Assembly (NCBI RefSeq): GCF_002287885.2
Contig: NZ_CP016768.2
Location: 62,001 to 126,000 of the forward strand
Direction: 5' to 3'
From: Candidatus Nanopelagicus limnes
Lineage (GTDB): Bacteria; Actinomycetota; Actinomycetes; Nanopelagicales; Nanopelagicaceae
DNA: 64,000 bases
The position numbers were made by a program, and so were the translations under genes. Under the pieces are notes generated by a model. The model worked only from the letters and a program-made list of their open reading frames with translations. It did not search any database and was not told where the DNA came from. The stretch's first letter is position 1. Every line of letters starts with the position of its first letter. Of this stretch, positions 40,016-48,997 are shown piece by piece.

Positions 40016-40035
40016 TTTCCGCCTAAACCAAGAGT

Positions 40036-40083
40036 AAATAAACGGGCCCAGTTTCCAGAAAAGGAAGTTGGGCCCGTTTATTT
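40036..40083 (+). terminator. Very strong terminator after the S-layer-like gene
   Basis: The arms (40036-40056 and 40063-40083) give 21 base pairs in RNA, 19 Watson-Crick and two G-U, around the six-base loop AGAAAA. The outer core is AAATAAACGGGCCCA against TGGGCCCGTTTATTT, so the RNA ends in a U-rich tail. The right arm finishes four bases before the TAGGCT promoter of the next gene. Confidence 0.9.
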
Positions 40084-40086
40084 CGG

Positions 40087-40092
40087 TAGGCT
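40087..40092 (+). promoter_or_regulatory. -10 element TAGGCT, leaderless start of the O-antigen ligase-like gene
   Basis: TAGGCT, six bases (AATAGC), ATG at 40099. It starts a new transcript straight after the terminator. Confidence 0.6.
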
Positions 40093-40098
40093 AATAGC

Positions 40099-41937
40099 AT
40101 GAAGACCAACACATCACATTTTGAAAATATAGCTAAATCTCCCCTAAGGTGGATACTAATATCCTTAGTTTTTGTTACGCTTTTTTTCCAATCCACACTC
40201 GCAGATCCCTTTAATTCACCAAAATTATGGATATTAATTGTCCTTGCATCCTGGATTTCAGGCTATCTCATAAGCTTTAGAAGTGTAATTTTCGCGAATC
40301 TAGAGATCCAGCGTTTAACTGTGGTGATTATTCTTTTTATCATCTGTCTATTAGTTGCTTCTTTTTTAACAGATAATTTATATTTTGCTTTTTTTGGCGA
40401 AACTCAACGCCGAAATGGATTTCTCCAGTATTTTGCATTATCGGTAATAATGCTAGTGACTGCCATGTTTTTTCGAGATTTTAACGTTAAGAGTCTCTTC
40501 CAAGTCACATACGTAATTGCTTCTATATCGGCCTTTTATGCACTATTGCAGACCACAGGCAATGACTTTGTGAATTGGGTCAACCCATACAATTCAATAA
40601 TTGGTACTTTAGGAAACCCTAACTTTGCCGCCGCAGTCATGGCAATAATGGGAGTTATGATTTTTACTTCAACATTTATAATTGAGCAAAAGTTTATATA
40701 TAGATTATTTCCAGCTTTACTTGCATTACTCCTATTGTTTTTAATTTATAAATCCAATGCGCGTCAAGGACTTATTTCTTTTGGTTTAGGAGTTGGAATT
40801 TTTCTAACTATATTTATGTGGTCAAAAAGCAGATTGCTCGGCACTGTAGCAACTGTTATAGGAGGAATAACTGTACTTATCTCTGTATTAGGAATTTTAC
40901 AAGTTGGGCCGTTTGAAAAATATTTGTACAAACCATCCGTCAGTATACGAGGTCATTACTGGAAAGCTGGAATCGATATGTGGTTGGCTCATCCTTTTTT
41001 TGGTGTCGGTGTTGATAGATACGGTGCTTACTTTAAAGAGTTCCGAGATTCTAGTTACCCTCTTACCTATGGTTTTGAGATTACCAGCACAAATGCTCAT
41101 AATACATTTATACAATTTTTTGCAACTGGCGGAATTTTTGTTGGAATTACATATATTCTGTTGAATATTTATGTGTTGCAACGAGCCATAAAAGGGATTA
41201 AGAGTTTCAACGGCTCTGATAAAATGCACATGGCCTCACTTTTTTCAGCTTGGGTGGCTTTTCATGCACAATCTTTGGTGTCAATTGACAATATAGGAAT
41301 TTCAATTTGGGGATGGATTCTTGGGGGTGCAATTGTTGGCTTATCAATATCGAAAATTGATTATAGCAATCAGAAAGAAGTTTTTTCGCAATTGAGTATT
41401 AGCAACAAAAAAGTTTTGCAGAATTCAATTTCAGGTGCATTAGCGTTAATGTCAATAATTTTGTTGAGTAATCTTTACAGTGGTGAAACCAATTCATATA
41501 GGTCAAGCGTTAAAGTAAATTTACAAGATGCTAATTCACGTTCCTACTATAGAGATTTACAGTTTAGGGTTATTGATACGCCACTTATTGACCCTACTTA
41601 TAGTTTATTTGCATCTATAAATCTTGTTGAAAGTGGATTTATAAATGAAGGATTATCAGAAATTGAAAAGATATCCCTCAAAGATCCTAGAAATATAACA
41701 GCATTAAGTCTATTAGCCATCGTCAACGAGCAACTAGGAAACCTACCTAAAGCAATTGCCTATAGGGAAAAAATAGTAAGATTAGATCCTTGGGGCGCAA
41801 CTAACTATCTCGCGCTAGGCATATATTACAAGCAGCAAGGAAACCTGATTCAGTCTCAAACGATATTAGAGAAGATTTTATCCTTTGCGGCTTCTAATCC
41901 TATTTCTCAACAAGCTAAAAAAGAATTAGCACCTTAA
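40099..41937 (+). CDS. O-antigen ligase/polymerase (Wzy/WaaL) family protein with TPR-like tail
   Basis: A 612-residue protein with about eleven to twelve helices, then a large soluble tail. GTLGNPNFAAAVMA and the loop KAGIDMWLAHPFFGVGVDRYG with SAHNTFIQ-like TNAHNTFIQFFATGG are the Wzy_C/O-antigen ligase signature. Residues about 530-612 contain two TPR-like repeats. It would polymerise or transfer lipid-linked glycan outside the membrane. It is followed by two UDP-sugar genes, forming a glycan operon. Confidence 0.85.
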   Translation: MKTNTSHFENIAKSPLRWILISLVFVTLFFQSTLADPFNSPKLWILIVLASWISGYLISFRSVIFANLEIQRLTVVIILFIICLLVASFLTDNLYFAFFGETQRRNGFLQYFALSVIMLVTAMFFRDFNVKSLFQVTYVIASISAFYALLQTTGNDFVNWVNPYNSIIGTLGNPNFAAAVMAIMGVMIFTSTFIIEQKFIYRLFPALLALLLLFLIYKSNARQGLISFGLGVGIFLTIFMWSKSRLLGTVATVIGGITVLISVLGILQVGPFEKYLYKPSVSIRGHYWKAGIDMWLAHPFFGVGVDRYGAYFKEFRDSSYPLTYGFEITSTNAHNTFIQFFATGGIFVGITYILLNIYVLQRAIKGIKSFNGSDKMHMASLFSAWVAFHAQSLVSIDNIGISIWGWILGGAIVGLSISKIDYSNQKEVFSQLSISNKKVLQNSISGALALMSIILLSNLYSGETNSYRSSVKVNLQDANSRSYYRDLQFRVIDTPLIDPTYSLFASINLVESGFINEGLSEIEKISLKDPRNITALSLLAIVNEQLGNLPKAIAYREKIVRLDPWGATNYLALGIYYKQQGNLIQSQTILEKILSFAASNPISQQAKKELAP

Positions 41938-41944
41938 TATCTCA

Positions 41945-43132
41945 ATGCAAATCACTGTTGTAGGGCAAGGCTATGTAGGACTACCTTTAGCAATTGCTGC
42001 TGCTGATGCTGGATTTAAAGTGTTTGGATTAGATTTAAATCAGGAAAGAATTACATTACTTAGTCGTGGTATAAGTCTTATTGAAGACTTAAACGATGAG
42101 GCTGTACTGAGAAACTTAAAATCAAAGAACTACGAGCCAACTACAAATCCAAAGACGATTAATCAATCGGAGATTGTATTGATTTGCGTTCCTACGCCAA
42201 TTACCAATGACAATAAACCAGATCTAGAGGCGCTAATCAGTGCTACCACTACTGTTGGAAGAAATCTAAAAGCCGAAACCTTAGTAATTGTAGAATCAAC
42301 AATTGAGCCTGGTACTTGCCGAAATATTCTTCTACCAATTATGTTAAAGGAGTCTGGCTTAAAACTTGGTGAATTTGAAATTGCTTACTCCCCTGAGCGA
42401 ATCGATCCAACAAATAAAAAGTGGGGTATTAGGAATACACCAAAATTAGTGGCCGGCCTTACGGATAATGCTACTAAGAGAGCAGAGGAGTTTTACGAGA
42501 AGTTTATTGAATCAATAATCATTTGTTCATCTTTAGAAATTGCTGAGACTGCAAAGTTACTTGAGAACACATTTAGGTTAGTAAATATCTCATTTATTAA
42601 TGAGTTAGCAATCTTTTGCCAGAAAATGGGAATCGACATTACTGAGGTAATTTCAGCTGCAGCTACTAAGCCGTATGGGTTTATGCCCTTCTACCCAGGT
42701 GTTGGCGTTGGTGGTCACTGCATACCCGTAGATCCACTCTACTTAGCACATGCGGCTAAATCAATTGGTGCTCCCACTAGATTAATAGATTTAGCGGACC
42801 AAATAAACCAAGAGATGCCGGGGTATTTTGTTGGTAGAGCTGAAGAAAAAATTAGCGGGCTTAAGAATAAGAAAGTTTTAGTCGTTGGAGTTTCATATAA
42901 ACCAAATGTGGCTGATGTAAGGGAGAGCCCTGTGGAGTCCTTGATTACCGGATTAAAACAAAAAGGGGCGCAAGTATCTTGGCATGATGATTTAGTAAAA
43001 GTATGGAATGGTGAGGAATCTGTTGCGCTCAGTAGTGATTTCGATCTAGCAATCATTGCGACCCCCCATGATTACCTTGATTTATTAAAGCTTGGAAATG
43101 TGCCAATACTTAATACACGAGGATCTATTTAG
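41945..43132 (+). CDS. UDP-sugar 6-dehydrogenase (UDP-HexNAc/UDP-glucose type)
   Basis: Oxidises a UDP-sugar twice to its uronic acid. The 395-residue protein has VVGQGYVGLPLA at the NAD site, the ESTIEPGT motif, and catalytic Cys259 in GVGVGGHCIPVDP. That form is more usual in UDP-N-acetylhexosamine dehydrogenases (WecC/WbpA) than in UDP-glucose dehydrogenase. Its stop overlaps the next start. Confidence 0.88.
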   Translation: MQITVVGQGYVGLPLAIAAADAGFKVFGLDLNQERITLLSRGISLIEDLNDEAVLRNLKSKNYEPTTNPKTINQSEIVLICVPTPITNDNKPDLEALISATTTVGRNLKAETLVIVESTIEPGTCRNILLPIMLKESGLKLGEFEIAYSPERIDPTNKKWGIRNTPKLVAGLTDNATKRAEEFYEKFIESIIICSSLEIAETAKLLENTFRLVNISFINELAIFCQKMGIDITEVISAAATKPYGFMPFYPGVGVGGHCIPVDPLYLAHAAKSIGAPTRLIDLADQINQEMPGYFVGRAEEKISGLKNKKVLVVGVSYKPNVADVRESPVESLITGLKQKGAQVSWHDDLVKVWNGEESVALSSDFDLAIIATPHDYLDLLKLGNVPILNTRGSI

Positions 43133-44085
43133 TGAAGTATTTAATTACAGGAGGAGCAGGATTTATAGGCTCCCACCTTGTTGAAAAATTGATTGCTAGA
43201 GGTGATCAGGTAGTTGTATTTGATAATCTCTCAACAGGCTCAGCACGTAATCTCTCTGCAATCAAAGAGGGGATTAAGTTTGAGCAAGGAAATATTCTAG
43301 ATAAAGCAGCAATTGATAAATTAGTGTCAGAAAGTGATTATGTTGTGCACTTAGCGGCTGTACTTGGTGTATTTAATATTGTTAATAAGCCTTTAGAGAG
43401 TCTTAAAACAAATCTTCAAGGTAGTGAGGTTGTGCTTGAGGCATGTGATAAATATAGAAAACCAGTTTTAATTGCCTCAACAAGTGAGATCTATGGAAAA
43501 AATGACAAGGTGCCGTTAAGTGAAGAGGATGATCGAATTATTGGTCACCCACTAAAGTCACGGTGGTCATATAGTGAAGCAAAAGCTGTGGATGAAAGCC
43601 TTGCATATTTTTATTACTTAGAGAATAAACTTCCAATTCGTATTGTTAGGTTCTTTAATACAGTTGGTCCTCGTCAGATTGGCCATTACGGAATGGTGGT
43701 ACCAAGGTTTGTAAGCTCAGCTCTAAAGAATGAGCCTCTTTCTGTCTATGGCAGTGGTGAACAAATCAGATGTTTTTGCCATGTAGATGATGCAGTTAGA
43801 GCCCTGCTTTTAGTGATGGATTCAGATAAAACTGTGGGTCAAGTTTTTAATATTGGAAACAACCAGCAGATCACGATTATGGAGCTAGCACAGAAAGTAA
43901 TTGAACTTACTGGATCATCCTCTACTATTGCAAAGATTGCTTATGAGAAGGCATACCCTGAAGGTTTTGAGGATATGCAAAGGCGAGTACCTGATATATC
44001 AAAGATTAAGAAAGTTTTAGGCTGGTCACCTGAAATCAATCTTGATCAAATTATTAAAGATATCGCTGCCTTTAACTCCAAGTAA
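43132..44085 (+). CDS. NAD-dependent sugar epimerase/decarboxylase
   Basis: A 317-residue extended short-chain dehydrogenase acting on a nucleotide sugar: GGAGFIGSHL at the NAD site, TSEIYGK with the catalytic Ser/Glu, and WSYSEAKAVDE with Tyr and Lys. The WSY-x-K context is like UDP-glucuronate decarboxylases and ArnA, so with the dehydrogenase it could convert a UDP-uronate; 4-epimerisation is an alternative. GTG start overlapping the preceding stop. Confidence 0.8.
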   Translation: MKYLITGGAGFIGSHLVEKLIARGDQVVVFDNLSTGSARNLSAIKEGIKFEQGNILDKAAIDKLVSESDYVVHLAAVLGVFNIVNKPLESLKTNLQGSEVVLEACDKYRKPVLIASTSEIYGKNDKVPLSEEDDRIIGHPLKSRWSYSEAKAVDESLAYFYYLENKLPIRIVRFFNTVGPRQIGHYGMVVPRFVSSALKNEPLSVYGSGEQIRCFCHVDDAVRALLLVMDSDKTVGQVFNIGNNQQITIMELAQKVIELTGSSSTIAKIAYEKAYPEGFEDMQRRVPDISKIKKVLGWSPEINLDQIIKDIAAFNSK

Positions 44086-44094
44086 TAACTCTAA

Positions 44095-44100
44095 TAGGCT
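44095..44100 (+). promoter_or_regulatory. -10 element TAGGCT, decides the start of the UPF0303-like gene
   Basis: TAGGCT, seven bases, ATG at 44108. This rejects the longer in-frame reading from 44042. Confidence 0.55.
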
Positions 44101-44107
44101 AACGGAT

Positions 44108-44590
44108 ATGACAACTGGCGGCTTTAGCAGCAAGCAATTATTAGAAGAAGAGCAAATCTTAAAGCTACCCTCACTTACAAATTCAGATGCAGTTGAAATT
44201 GGCGAGATCGCAACTACTTTAGGTAATCAAAGAAAAGTCCCTATAGCGATTCAGGTGCGAATTGGTGATTGGATTGTTTTCCACGCATCCCTACATGGCT
44301 CAAAACCTGAAAATGACTGGTGGATAAATCGCAAGGTTGCCGTGGTTAAGTTAAAGCAACATTCAACTATGTATGAAAGAGTTTCTGCTGAGGAGCGTGG
44401 AGTCGATTGGCATAAAGAAAATAACGTGCAAGATGAAACCCATGCAATTCATGGCGGGGCACTTCCCTTAATCACAGATGAAGGTTTTAAAGGGATTTTG
44501 ATTGTAAGCGGATTACCTCAAGTTGAAGACCATTTATTTGCTGTTGAAGTATTAACAGAGTTTTTAGCCCGAAAAGGTGAAGAGCTTTAA
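44108..44590 (+). CDS. UPF0303 / heme-degrading-domain protein
   Basis: A 160-residue protein with IQVRIGDWIVFHASLHG, NRKVAVVKLKQHSTM and AIHGGALPL, the core of the UPF0303 (GlcG/HbpS-related) family. Relatives bind haem or act in sugar metabolism; no firm function. It is the first gene of a three-gene operon with a sugar kinase and an aldose epimerase, which favours a role in sugar use. Confidence 0.8.
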   Translation: MTTGGFSSKQLLEEEQILKLPSLTNSDAVEIGEIATTLGNQRKVPIAIQVRIGDWIVFHASLHGSKPENDWWINRKVAVVKLKQHSTMYERVSAEERGVDWHKENNVQDETHAIHGGALPLITDEGFKGILIVSGLPQVEDHLFAVEVLTEFLARKGEEL

Positions 44591-45492
44591 TGAGTCAAGT
44601 TTGGGTGGCAGGTGAGGTATTAATTGATTTTATTCCAGATGGTTCAGATCGAACACCAATTGTCGGTGGGGGGCCAGCCAACACAGCAAAAGCACTTTCA
44701 AAGATTGGTATCGATACGCAGTTTATTGATGGAGTTTCAACCGATGATTATGGTCAGATGGCAAAAGATGAGTTGGTTGCGTCAGGTGTAAAACTTGATT
44801 ACGTAAAGTATTCAGATAAGCCAACATGTTTAGCAATAGTTTCACTTAACAATTCAGGATCAGCCACCTATGAGTTTGTTATTGAAAACACTGCCACCTT
44901 TGATTTCACTCTAGGTTGGCTACCAAATCCTCAAACTGAGCAGCCATCACTTCTTCATATCGGAACCCTTGCCACAGCAATTGAGCCAGGGGCCTCTGTA
45001 TTACTTGAATGGGCACAATCTGTAGCAAAGATTGCACCAATTGTTTTTGATCCAAATATTCGGCCTGCTGTAATGAGTGATCGCAATCTGTATGTGAAGC
45101 AAGTGGAGCGATGGGTATTTATTTCATCAGCTGTGAAGGTAAGTGATGAAGATATAAGGTGGCTTTATCCTTCACTTGAAATTGATCAGGTTGTTAAGAA
45201 TTGGCTTGCAAAGGGGCCATCACTGATTGTGGTTACATACGGTGATAAAGGATTAGCAGGGTATCGAGTAGGTGAAAAGGTAATTGTTGATACTGTAAAG
45301 GTTGTAGTTGCTGACACAGTGGGTGCGGGTGACACAGTGGGTGCTATTTTGGTTGAGGCAATTGTGAAAGATGGTCTGGATCCTTTGAGTGGGATGAGGT
45401 TAGAAATGATGCTTAAACGGGCTGCAAAGGCTGCTGCAATAACTGTTTCTAGAAGTGGTGCTAATCCACCAACATTAAAGGAGATTGAGTAA
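44590..45492 (+). CDS. PfkB-family carbohydrate kinase (fructokinase-like)
   Basis: A 300-residue sugar kinase: GGGPANTAKALSKIG at the substrate site and the second PfkB signature DTVGAGDTVGA with the catalytic Asp and anion hole. Fructose is the likeliest substrate. Overlaps the previous stop by one base and is followed directly by the epimerase gene. Confidence 0.87.
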   Translation: MSQVWVAGEVLIDFIPDGSDRTPIVGGGPANTAKALSKIGIDTQFIDGVSTDDYGQMAKDELVASGVKLDYVKYSDKPTCLAIVSLNNSGSATYEFVIENTATFDFTLGWLPNPQTEQPSLLHIGTLATAIEPGASVLLEWAQSVAKIAPIVFDPNIRPAVMSDRNLYVKQVERWVFISSAVKVSDEDIRWLYPSLEIDQVVKNWLAKGPSLIVVTYGDKGLAGYRVGEKVIVDTVKVVVADTVGAGDTVGAILVEAIVKDGLDPLSGMRLEMMLKRAAKAAAITVSRSGANPPTLKEIE

Positions 45493-46260
45493 GTGTTAAA
45501 TATTGATGGGGATCAAATCTCAATAGCAATTGATTTAGATCAAGGAGCACGTCTTGCATCTGTGCAGTGGCGAGATATGCAGTTTGCAGTTCCCTTTCGT
45601 GGACAGGATTTAACTTGGGGTTGGTTTTCTATGGCCCCCTTTGCCGGAAGAATTAAAGATGGAATTATTAAAGATTCAAAGGGTAATAAGCATCAATTAC
45701 CAAATAACTTTGATCCACCGCACGCCTTAATTGGATATGGCGCGCAATCTTCTTGGGAGGATATTGGCGGTGGCCGGCAATTCTTAGAACTACCATCACC
45801 TTTTAACGGTGCGACTGTTACCCAAAGTTATGAGATCTTAGACAACGCAATTCGCTGGTCACTTGATTACGAAGCAAATGGTTGTGATCTGCCGGTAACT
45901 TTAGGTTTTCATCCATGGTTTGCCCGTGAGATTGGTAAAGGAGATTCAGCTGAGCTTTTATTTGCAGCTAATAAGATGTTTAAAAGAGGTGATGATTACC
46001 TACCAACAGGTGACATCATCACGCCAACCCAACCACCATGGGATGACACATTTATGGAGATTAAAGGAGTTCCTGAGATCATTTGGCCAGGAGCTGCCAG
46101 GTTAACAATGGAGTGCGATACGCCTTACTGGATGGTTTATAGCCAGGATGAAGATGGTATTTGTATTGAACCTGTGACAGCACCGCCTGATGCCCAAAAC
46201 TTAGGAATCCAAGGCGATTCCTATATTGAGTGCTTAATTGCATTCAGTGAAGATTTATAA
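45493..46260 (+). CDS. Aldose 1-epimerase family protein
   Basis: A 255-residue beta-sandwich mutarotase-like protein; the substrate motifs GFHPWF (His) and the C-terminal CIEPVTAPPDA (Glu) are visible. Interconverts alpha and beta anomers of a sugar. GTG start immediately after the kinase stop, so it is translated as part of the operon. Confidence 0.87.
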   Translation: MLNIDGDQISIAIDLDQGARLASVQWRDMQFAVPFRGQDLTWGWFSMAPFAGRIKDGIIKDSKGNKHQLPNNFDPPHALIGYGAQSSWEDIGGGRQFLELPSPFNGATVTQSYEILDNAIRWSLDYEANGCDLPVTLGFHPWFAREIGKGDSAELLFAANKMFKRGDDYLPTGDIITPTQPPWDDTFMEIKGVPEIIWPGAARLTMECDTPYWMVYSQDEDGICIEPVTAPPDAQNLGIQGDSYIECLIAFSEDL

Positions 46261-46261
46261 C

Positions 46262-47176
46262 TTAACTTTTAACCCGATACATAACATCACTGCCAAACTC
46301 ATTAAAGCCAAGTGATTTATAAAGATTAAAGGCTGGTTTATTTTCAACTCCAACATATAACATCACGTTGTTTAGCCCTTGATACTTTAAGTAATTAAGG
46401 CCGGTAATTGTTAAATCCCGTCCCATACCTTGCTCTTTGTAATCTGGATTAACCGCTAAAACATAGATCTCACCGAGCGCGTCATGACCATGATCATCAT
46501 CCTGATCACTGTGTGAATGAGTGTGGGCGCCATGAATTTTGGTCCAACAAAATCCAATTAACTCACCCTTATCCTCCGCTATAAAAAATCCTTCTTTTTC
46601 AAACCAAGCTTCATTAAGTCTTACTCTTAAATCATCCTCACTCCACCCACCTTGATCTGGGTAATTAGCGAAGACTTTATTGTTAAGCGATAAGAAAGCT
46701 TGATTATCAAGATCTGGAATGAATGTGCGGATTGGGTATTTAGAAGTGACTGATTGTATTTGACCAAGTGATTTACTCATTAAAAGATTTGACCAAAGCC
46801 GTTCAAGTTTTAAAGATGAAGCAATAGCTTTTGCAGCGGGTAGATCACCATGAGACCAGATTCGAGTTTTATCACCACATACTTTTATTGCCTCATTCAA
46901 TATCAAAGATCCCAACCCTTTGCCTCTATGGTTTGGATGCACCACTGCTTCGACACTTGGACCTGCCACTAGATCAGTTGTATCAAGGTGGGCGTATGCA
47001 ATTACTTGATTGCCATTTTCAAAAACTATGTGTGAATCTGATTTATCACCACCATGGCGAAGGTGAAGTAATACATGCTCTGCAATAGGTGGAGTTCCAT
47101 CAAAATCATGGGCAGCATTTATTAAAGCCAAAACACTTTCTTGTTGTGATTTAGATAGGTGATTTAAGTGTTGCAA
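46262..47176 (-). CDS. mshD: Mycothiol synthase
   Basis: Acetylates Cys-GlcN-Ins to give mycothiol. The 304-residue protein has two GNAT domains in tandem, with PNHRGKGLGS in the first and PDYKEQGMGRDL in the second, and WTKIH in the second domain, as in MshD. Odd feature: a histidine/aspartate-rich insert (HTHSHSDQDDDHGHD) before the second acetyl-CoA strand. TTG start six bases after the glnR stop. With mshA in the window this indicates a mycothiol-producing actinobacterium. Confidence 0.88.
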   Translation of the reverse strand: MQHLNHLSKSQQESVLALINAAHDFDGTPPIAEHVLLHLRHGGDKSDSHIVFENGNQVIAYAHLDTTDLVAGPSVEAVVHPNHRGKGLGSLILNEAIKVCGDKTRIWSHGDLPAAKAIASSLKLERLWSNLLMSKSLGQIQSVTSKYPIRTFIPDLDNQAFLSLNNKVFANYPDQGGWSEDDLRVRLNEAWFEKEGFFIAEDKGELIGFCWTKIHGAHTHSHSDQDDDHGHDALGEIYVLAVNPDYKEQGMGRDLTITGLNYLKYQGLNNVMLYVGVENKPAFNLYKSLGFNEFGSDVMYRVKS

Positions 47177-47182
47177 GGGTTA

Positions 47183-47887
47183 TTAATTAATATCAGCTGT
47201 TGTTTGATTATTTTGTACTGAAAAGCGATAGCCAACATTACGCACTGTGCCAATAATTGCCTCAAACTCTGGACCTAATTTTGAACGAAGGCGTCTGATA
47301 TGAACATCAACAGTTCTAGTTCCACCAAAGTAGTCATATCCCCAGATCTCTTGCAGTAATTGAGATCTTGTAAAGACTCTGCCTGGGTGTTGGGCTAAGT
47401 ACTTAAGTAATTCAAACTCTTTAAAGGTTAGATCAAGGACTCGACCCTTTATCTTGGCGGTGTATGAGGACTCATCAATTATTACCTCACCACTTCTAAT
47501 CTCACCAGAGGATGGATTACTTGCTAATTGCGCAATCGCAGATTGGCCAATCACAATCCGAATTCGAGCGTCCACCTCAGCAGGACCTGCGGTATCAAGA
47601 ATTACATCATCAATGCCCCAATCCGCATTTATTGCAGATAGGCCACCTTCTGTAGTGATCACCATAATCGGAACATCCACCCCAGTTGAGGTAATTAACT
47701 TGGTAAATGATTTCGCAGCTGGCAGATCACGTCGGGCATCAATTAGTAAGCAATCAACTACTGGTGGTTCAACTAAAACTGAGGCCTCAATTGGCAAGAT
47801 CTTCACATCATGCTGCAACAAGCCAAGAGCGGGCATTACATCAGCGCTAGCACCGCTTGAGTTTGTCAGAAGAAGTAGACGTGCCAT
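47183..47887 (-). CDS. glnR: GlnR-like orphan response regulator
   Basis: Nitrogen-control regulator. The 234-residue protein has an atypical receiver domain ([10 protein letters not shown] with Asp50, TADWGIDDV-like [18 protein letters not shown]) and an OmpR-type winged helix ([20 protein letters not shown]). It closely follows the actinobacterial GlnR pattern and has no partner kinase beside it. TATTCT lies nine bases before its ATG in a shared promoter. Adjacent mshD and ThiX-like genes match the mycobacterial order. Confidence 0.9.
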   Translation of the reverse strand: MARLLLLTNSSGASADVMPALGLLQHDVKILPIEASVLVEPPVVDCLLIDARRDLPAAKSFTKLITSTGVDVPIMVITTEGGLSAINADWGIDDVILDTAGPAEVDARIRIVIGQSAIAQLASNPSSGEIRSGEVIIDESSYTAKIKGRVLDLTFKEFELLKYLAQHPGRVFTRSQLLQEIWGYDYFGGTRTVDVHIRRLRSKLGPEFEAIIGTVRNVGYRFSVQNNQTTADIN

Positions 47888-47907
47888 AAGAGTGCAAGAA
47901 TACCGCT
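47888..47907. promoter_or_regulatory. Bidirectional promoter between glnR and thioredoxin-like gene
   Basis: Exactly 20 bases separate the start codons. Minus strand TATTCT (complement of 47897-47902) is nine bases before glnR; plus strand AAGAAT (47896-47901) is six bases (ACCGCT) before the other ATG. Same layout as 19057-19076, including the ATACCGCTATGG end. Confidence 0.55.
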
Positions 47908-48309
47908 ATGGAAAGTTTGCTGCCACTTCTTTTACTTATCTCCATAACCTCAGTAATTGGGCTAACTCTGCGCGCTAAAAAGGGTGTTATTAAAAAGGGA
48001 TCAAGGTTGAAAATTTCAGAGGGTGAGTTCGCTGGCAAATATGGCAGCCGTCTTACCATCCTGCAATTTTCTACCACCTTCTGCTCTGAGTGCCGAACTG
48101 CAAAAGCAATTGTTAAAGATGTGGTTAAGGATTCTAAGGACATCACTTATGTTGAAGTTGATGCTGAATCCAATCTTGATTTGGTTAGAAGAATTGATAT
48201 TCGCTCCACTCCAACCACCATATTTTTAGATAGCAAGGGGTTTGAGATCGCCAGGGCAAAGGGTGCGCCAAAACGTGATCAACTTATCAAGGCGATCAAA
48301 GCTATCTAA
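47908..48309 (+). CDS. ThiX-like membrane-anchored thioredoxin
   Basis: A 133-residue protein: an N-terminal helix (residues 2-20), then a thioredoxin fold with the active site TFCSECR (CxxC) and the cis-Pro STPTTIF. The orientation of the fold (inside or outside) cannot be read. Divergent from glnR as in Mycobacterium (ThiX). Confidence 0.85.
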   Translation: MESLLPLLLLISITSVIGLTLRAKKGVIKKGSRLKISEGEFAGKYGSRLTILQFSTTFCSECRTAKAIVKDVVKDSKDITYVEVDAESNLDLVRRIDIRSTPTTIFLDSKGFEIARAKGAPKRDQLIKAIKAI

Positions 48310-48354
48310 GGCTTTTGTGCAAATGCTTTGCAAGAAGTAATTTAGTAAATATCG

Positions 48355-48360
48355 TAAAAT
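48355..48360 (+). promoter_or_regulatory. -10 element TAAAAT, leaderless start of a 29-codon ORF
   Basis: TAAAAT, seven bases (TCTCATT), ATG at 48368. Confidence 0.5.
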
Positions 48361-48367
48361 TCTCATT

Positions 48368-48457
48368 ATGTTCTTCATACAACCTGTTTACTTCACAAAG
48401 CGGCGCGTAATTGATTTTGCCCGCGCAAAAGGTTGGATGTGTTGGATAAATATTTAA
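48368..48457 (+). CDS. Possible 29-codon leader peptide upstream of the DUF4395 gene
   Basis: The ORF begins MFFIQPVYFTKRRVIDFARA and ends KGWMCWINI, with one Cys between two Trp. It has a leaderless promoter and ends 53 bases before the DUF4395 start, followed by a run of seven T. Leaderless cysteine-containing leader peptides upstream of sulphur genes are known in Mycobacterium, but there they carry several Cys. No attenuator hairpin is evident except GCGCG/CGCGC inside the ORF. Confidence 0.4.
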   Translation: MFFIQPVYFTKRRVIDFARAKGWMCWINI

Positions 48458-48510
48458 TTTTTTTAGCTTTACAAAATTAATTTTATTTATCTAACAAAGG
48501 AGAAAAGAAA

Positions 48511-48966
48511 GTGTCAAATACAACTCAAGCAAAGCCTGAGCGTTTAATCGATGCCAGAGGTCCAAGATATACCGCAGCAATTACAACTGTAGTTCTATCA
48601 GCTGCGTTGGTAACAGAATCTAATTTAATTATTGGATTTCAATTTGCAGTCTTTTTATCAGCCGTTTTATTTGGACTTCGCAGGTCCGTCTATGGTTTTA
48701 TCTATCGTAATTTGATTCAACCACGGCTTTCAGGACCAGTACCTAGTGAGAATGAGGCAGCCCCAAGATTTGCCCAATTAGTTGGCGCACTATTTGCTGC
48801 AACCGCACTCCTTGGTGGCTTAACTGGAAACACACCGGTCTTTTTAATTGCAACTAGTTTTGCACTAGGAGCTGCCTTCTTAAATGCTGCCTTTGGTTTT
48901 TGCTTAGGTTGCCAGTTCTACTTAATCCTTTTGCGTGCTAAATCTCGCATAACTTCAAGAAATTAG
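48511..48966 (+). CDS. DUF4395 family membrane protein
   Basis: A 151-residue protein with four hydrophobic segments; IDARGPRYTAAITTVVL and the C-terminal FCLGCQFYLIL motif (two Cys) are the DUF4395 pattern. The family is co-located with thioredoxin and sulphur-transfer genes in Actinobacteria, so a thiol/sulphur role is suspected. GTG start seven bases after AAGGAG. Confidence 0.85.
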   Translation: MSNTTQAKPERLIDARGPRYTAAITTVVLSAALVTESNLIIGFQFAVFLSAVLFGLRRSVYGFIYRNLIQPRLSGPVPSENEAAPRFAQLVGALFAATALLGGLTGNTPVFLIATSFALGAAFLNAAFGFCLGCQFYLILLRAKSRITSRN

Positions 48967-48985
48967 GTGGTGCTAAATAGCCAGT

Positions 48986-48991
48986 TAGACT
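48986..48991 (+). promoter_or_regulatory. -10 element TAGACT, leaderless start of fur
   Basis: TAGACT, six bases (TATCCC), ATG at 48998. Confidence 0.6.
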
Positions 48992-48997
48992 TATCCC

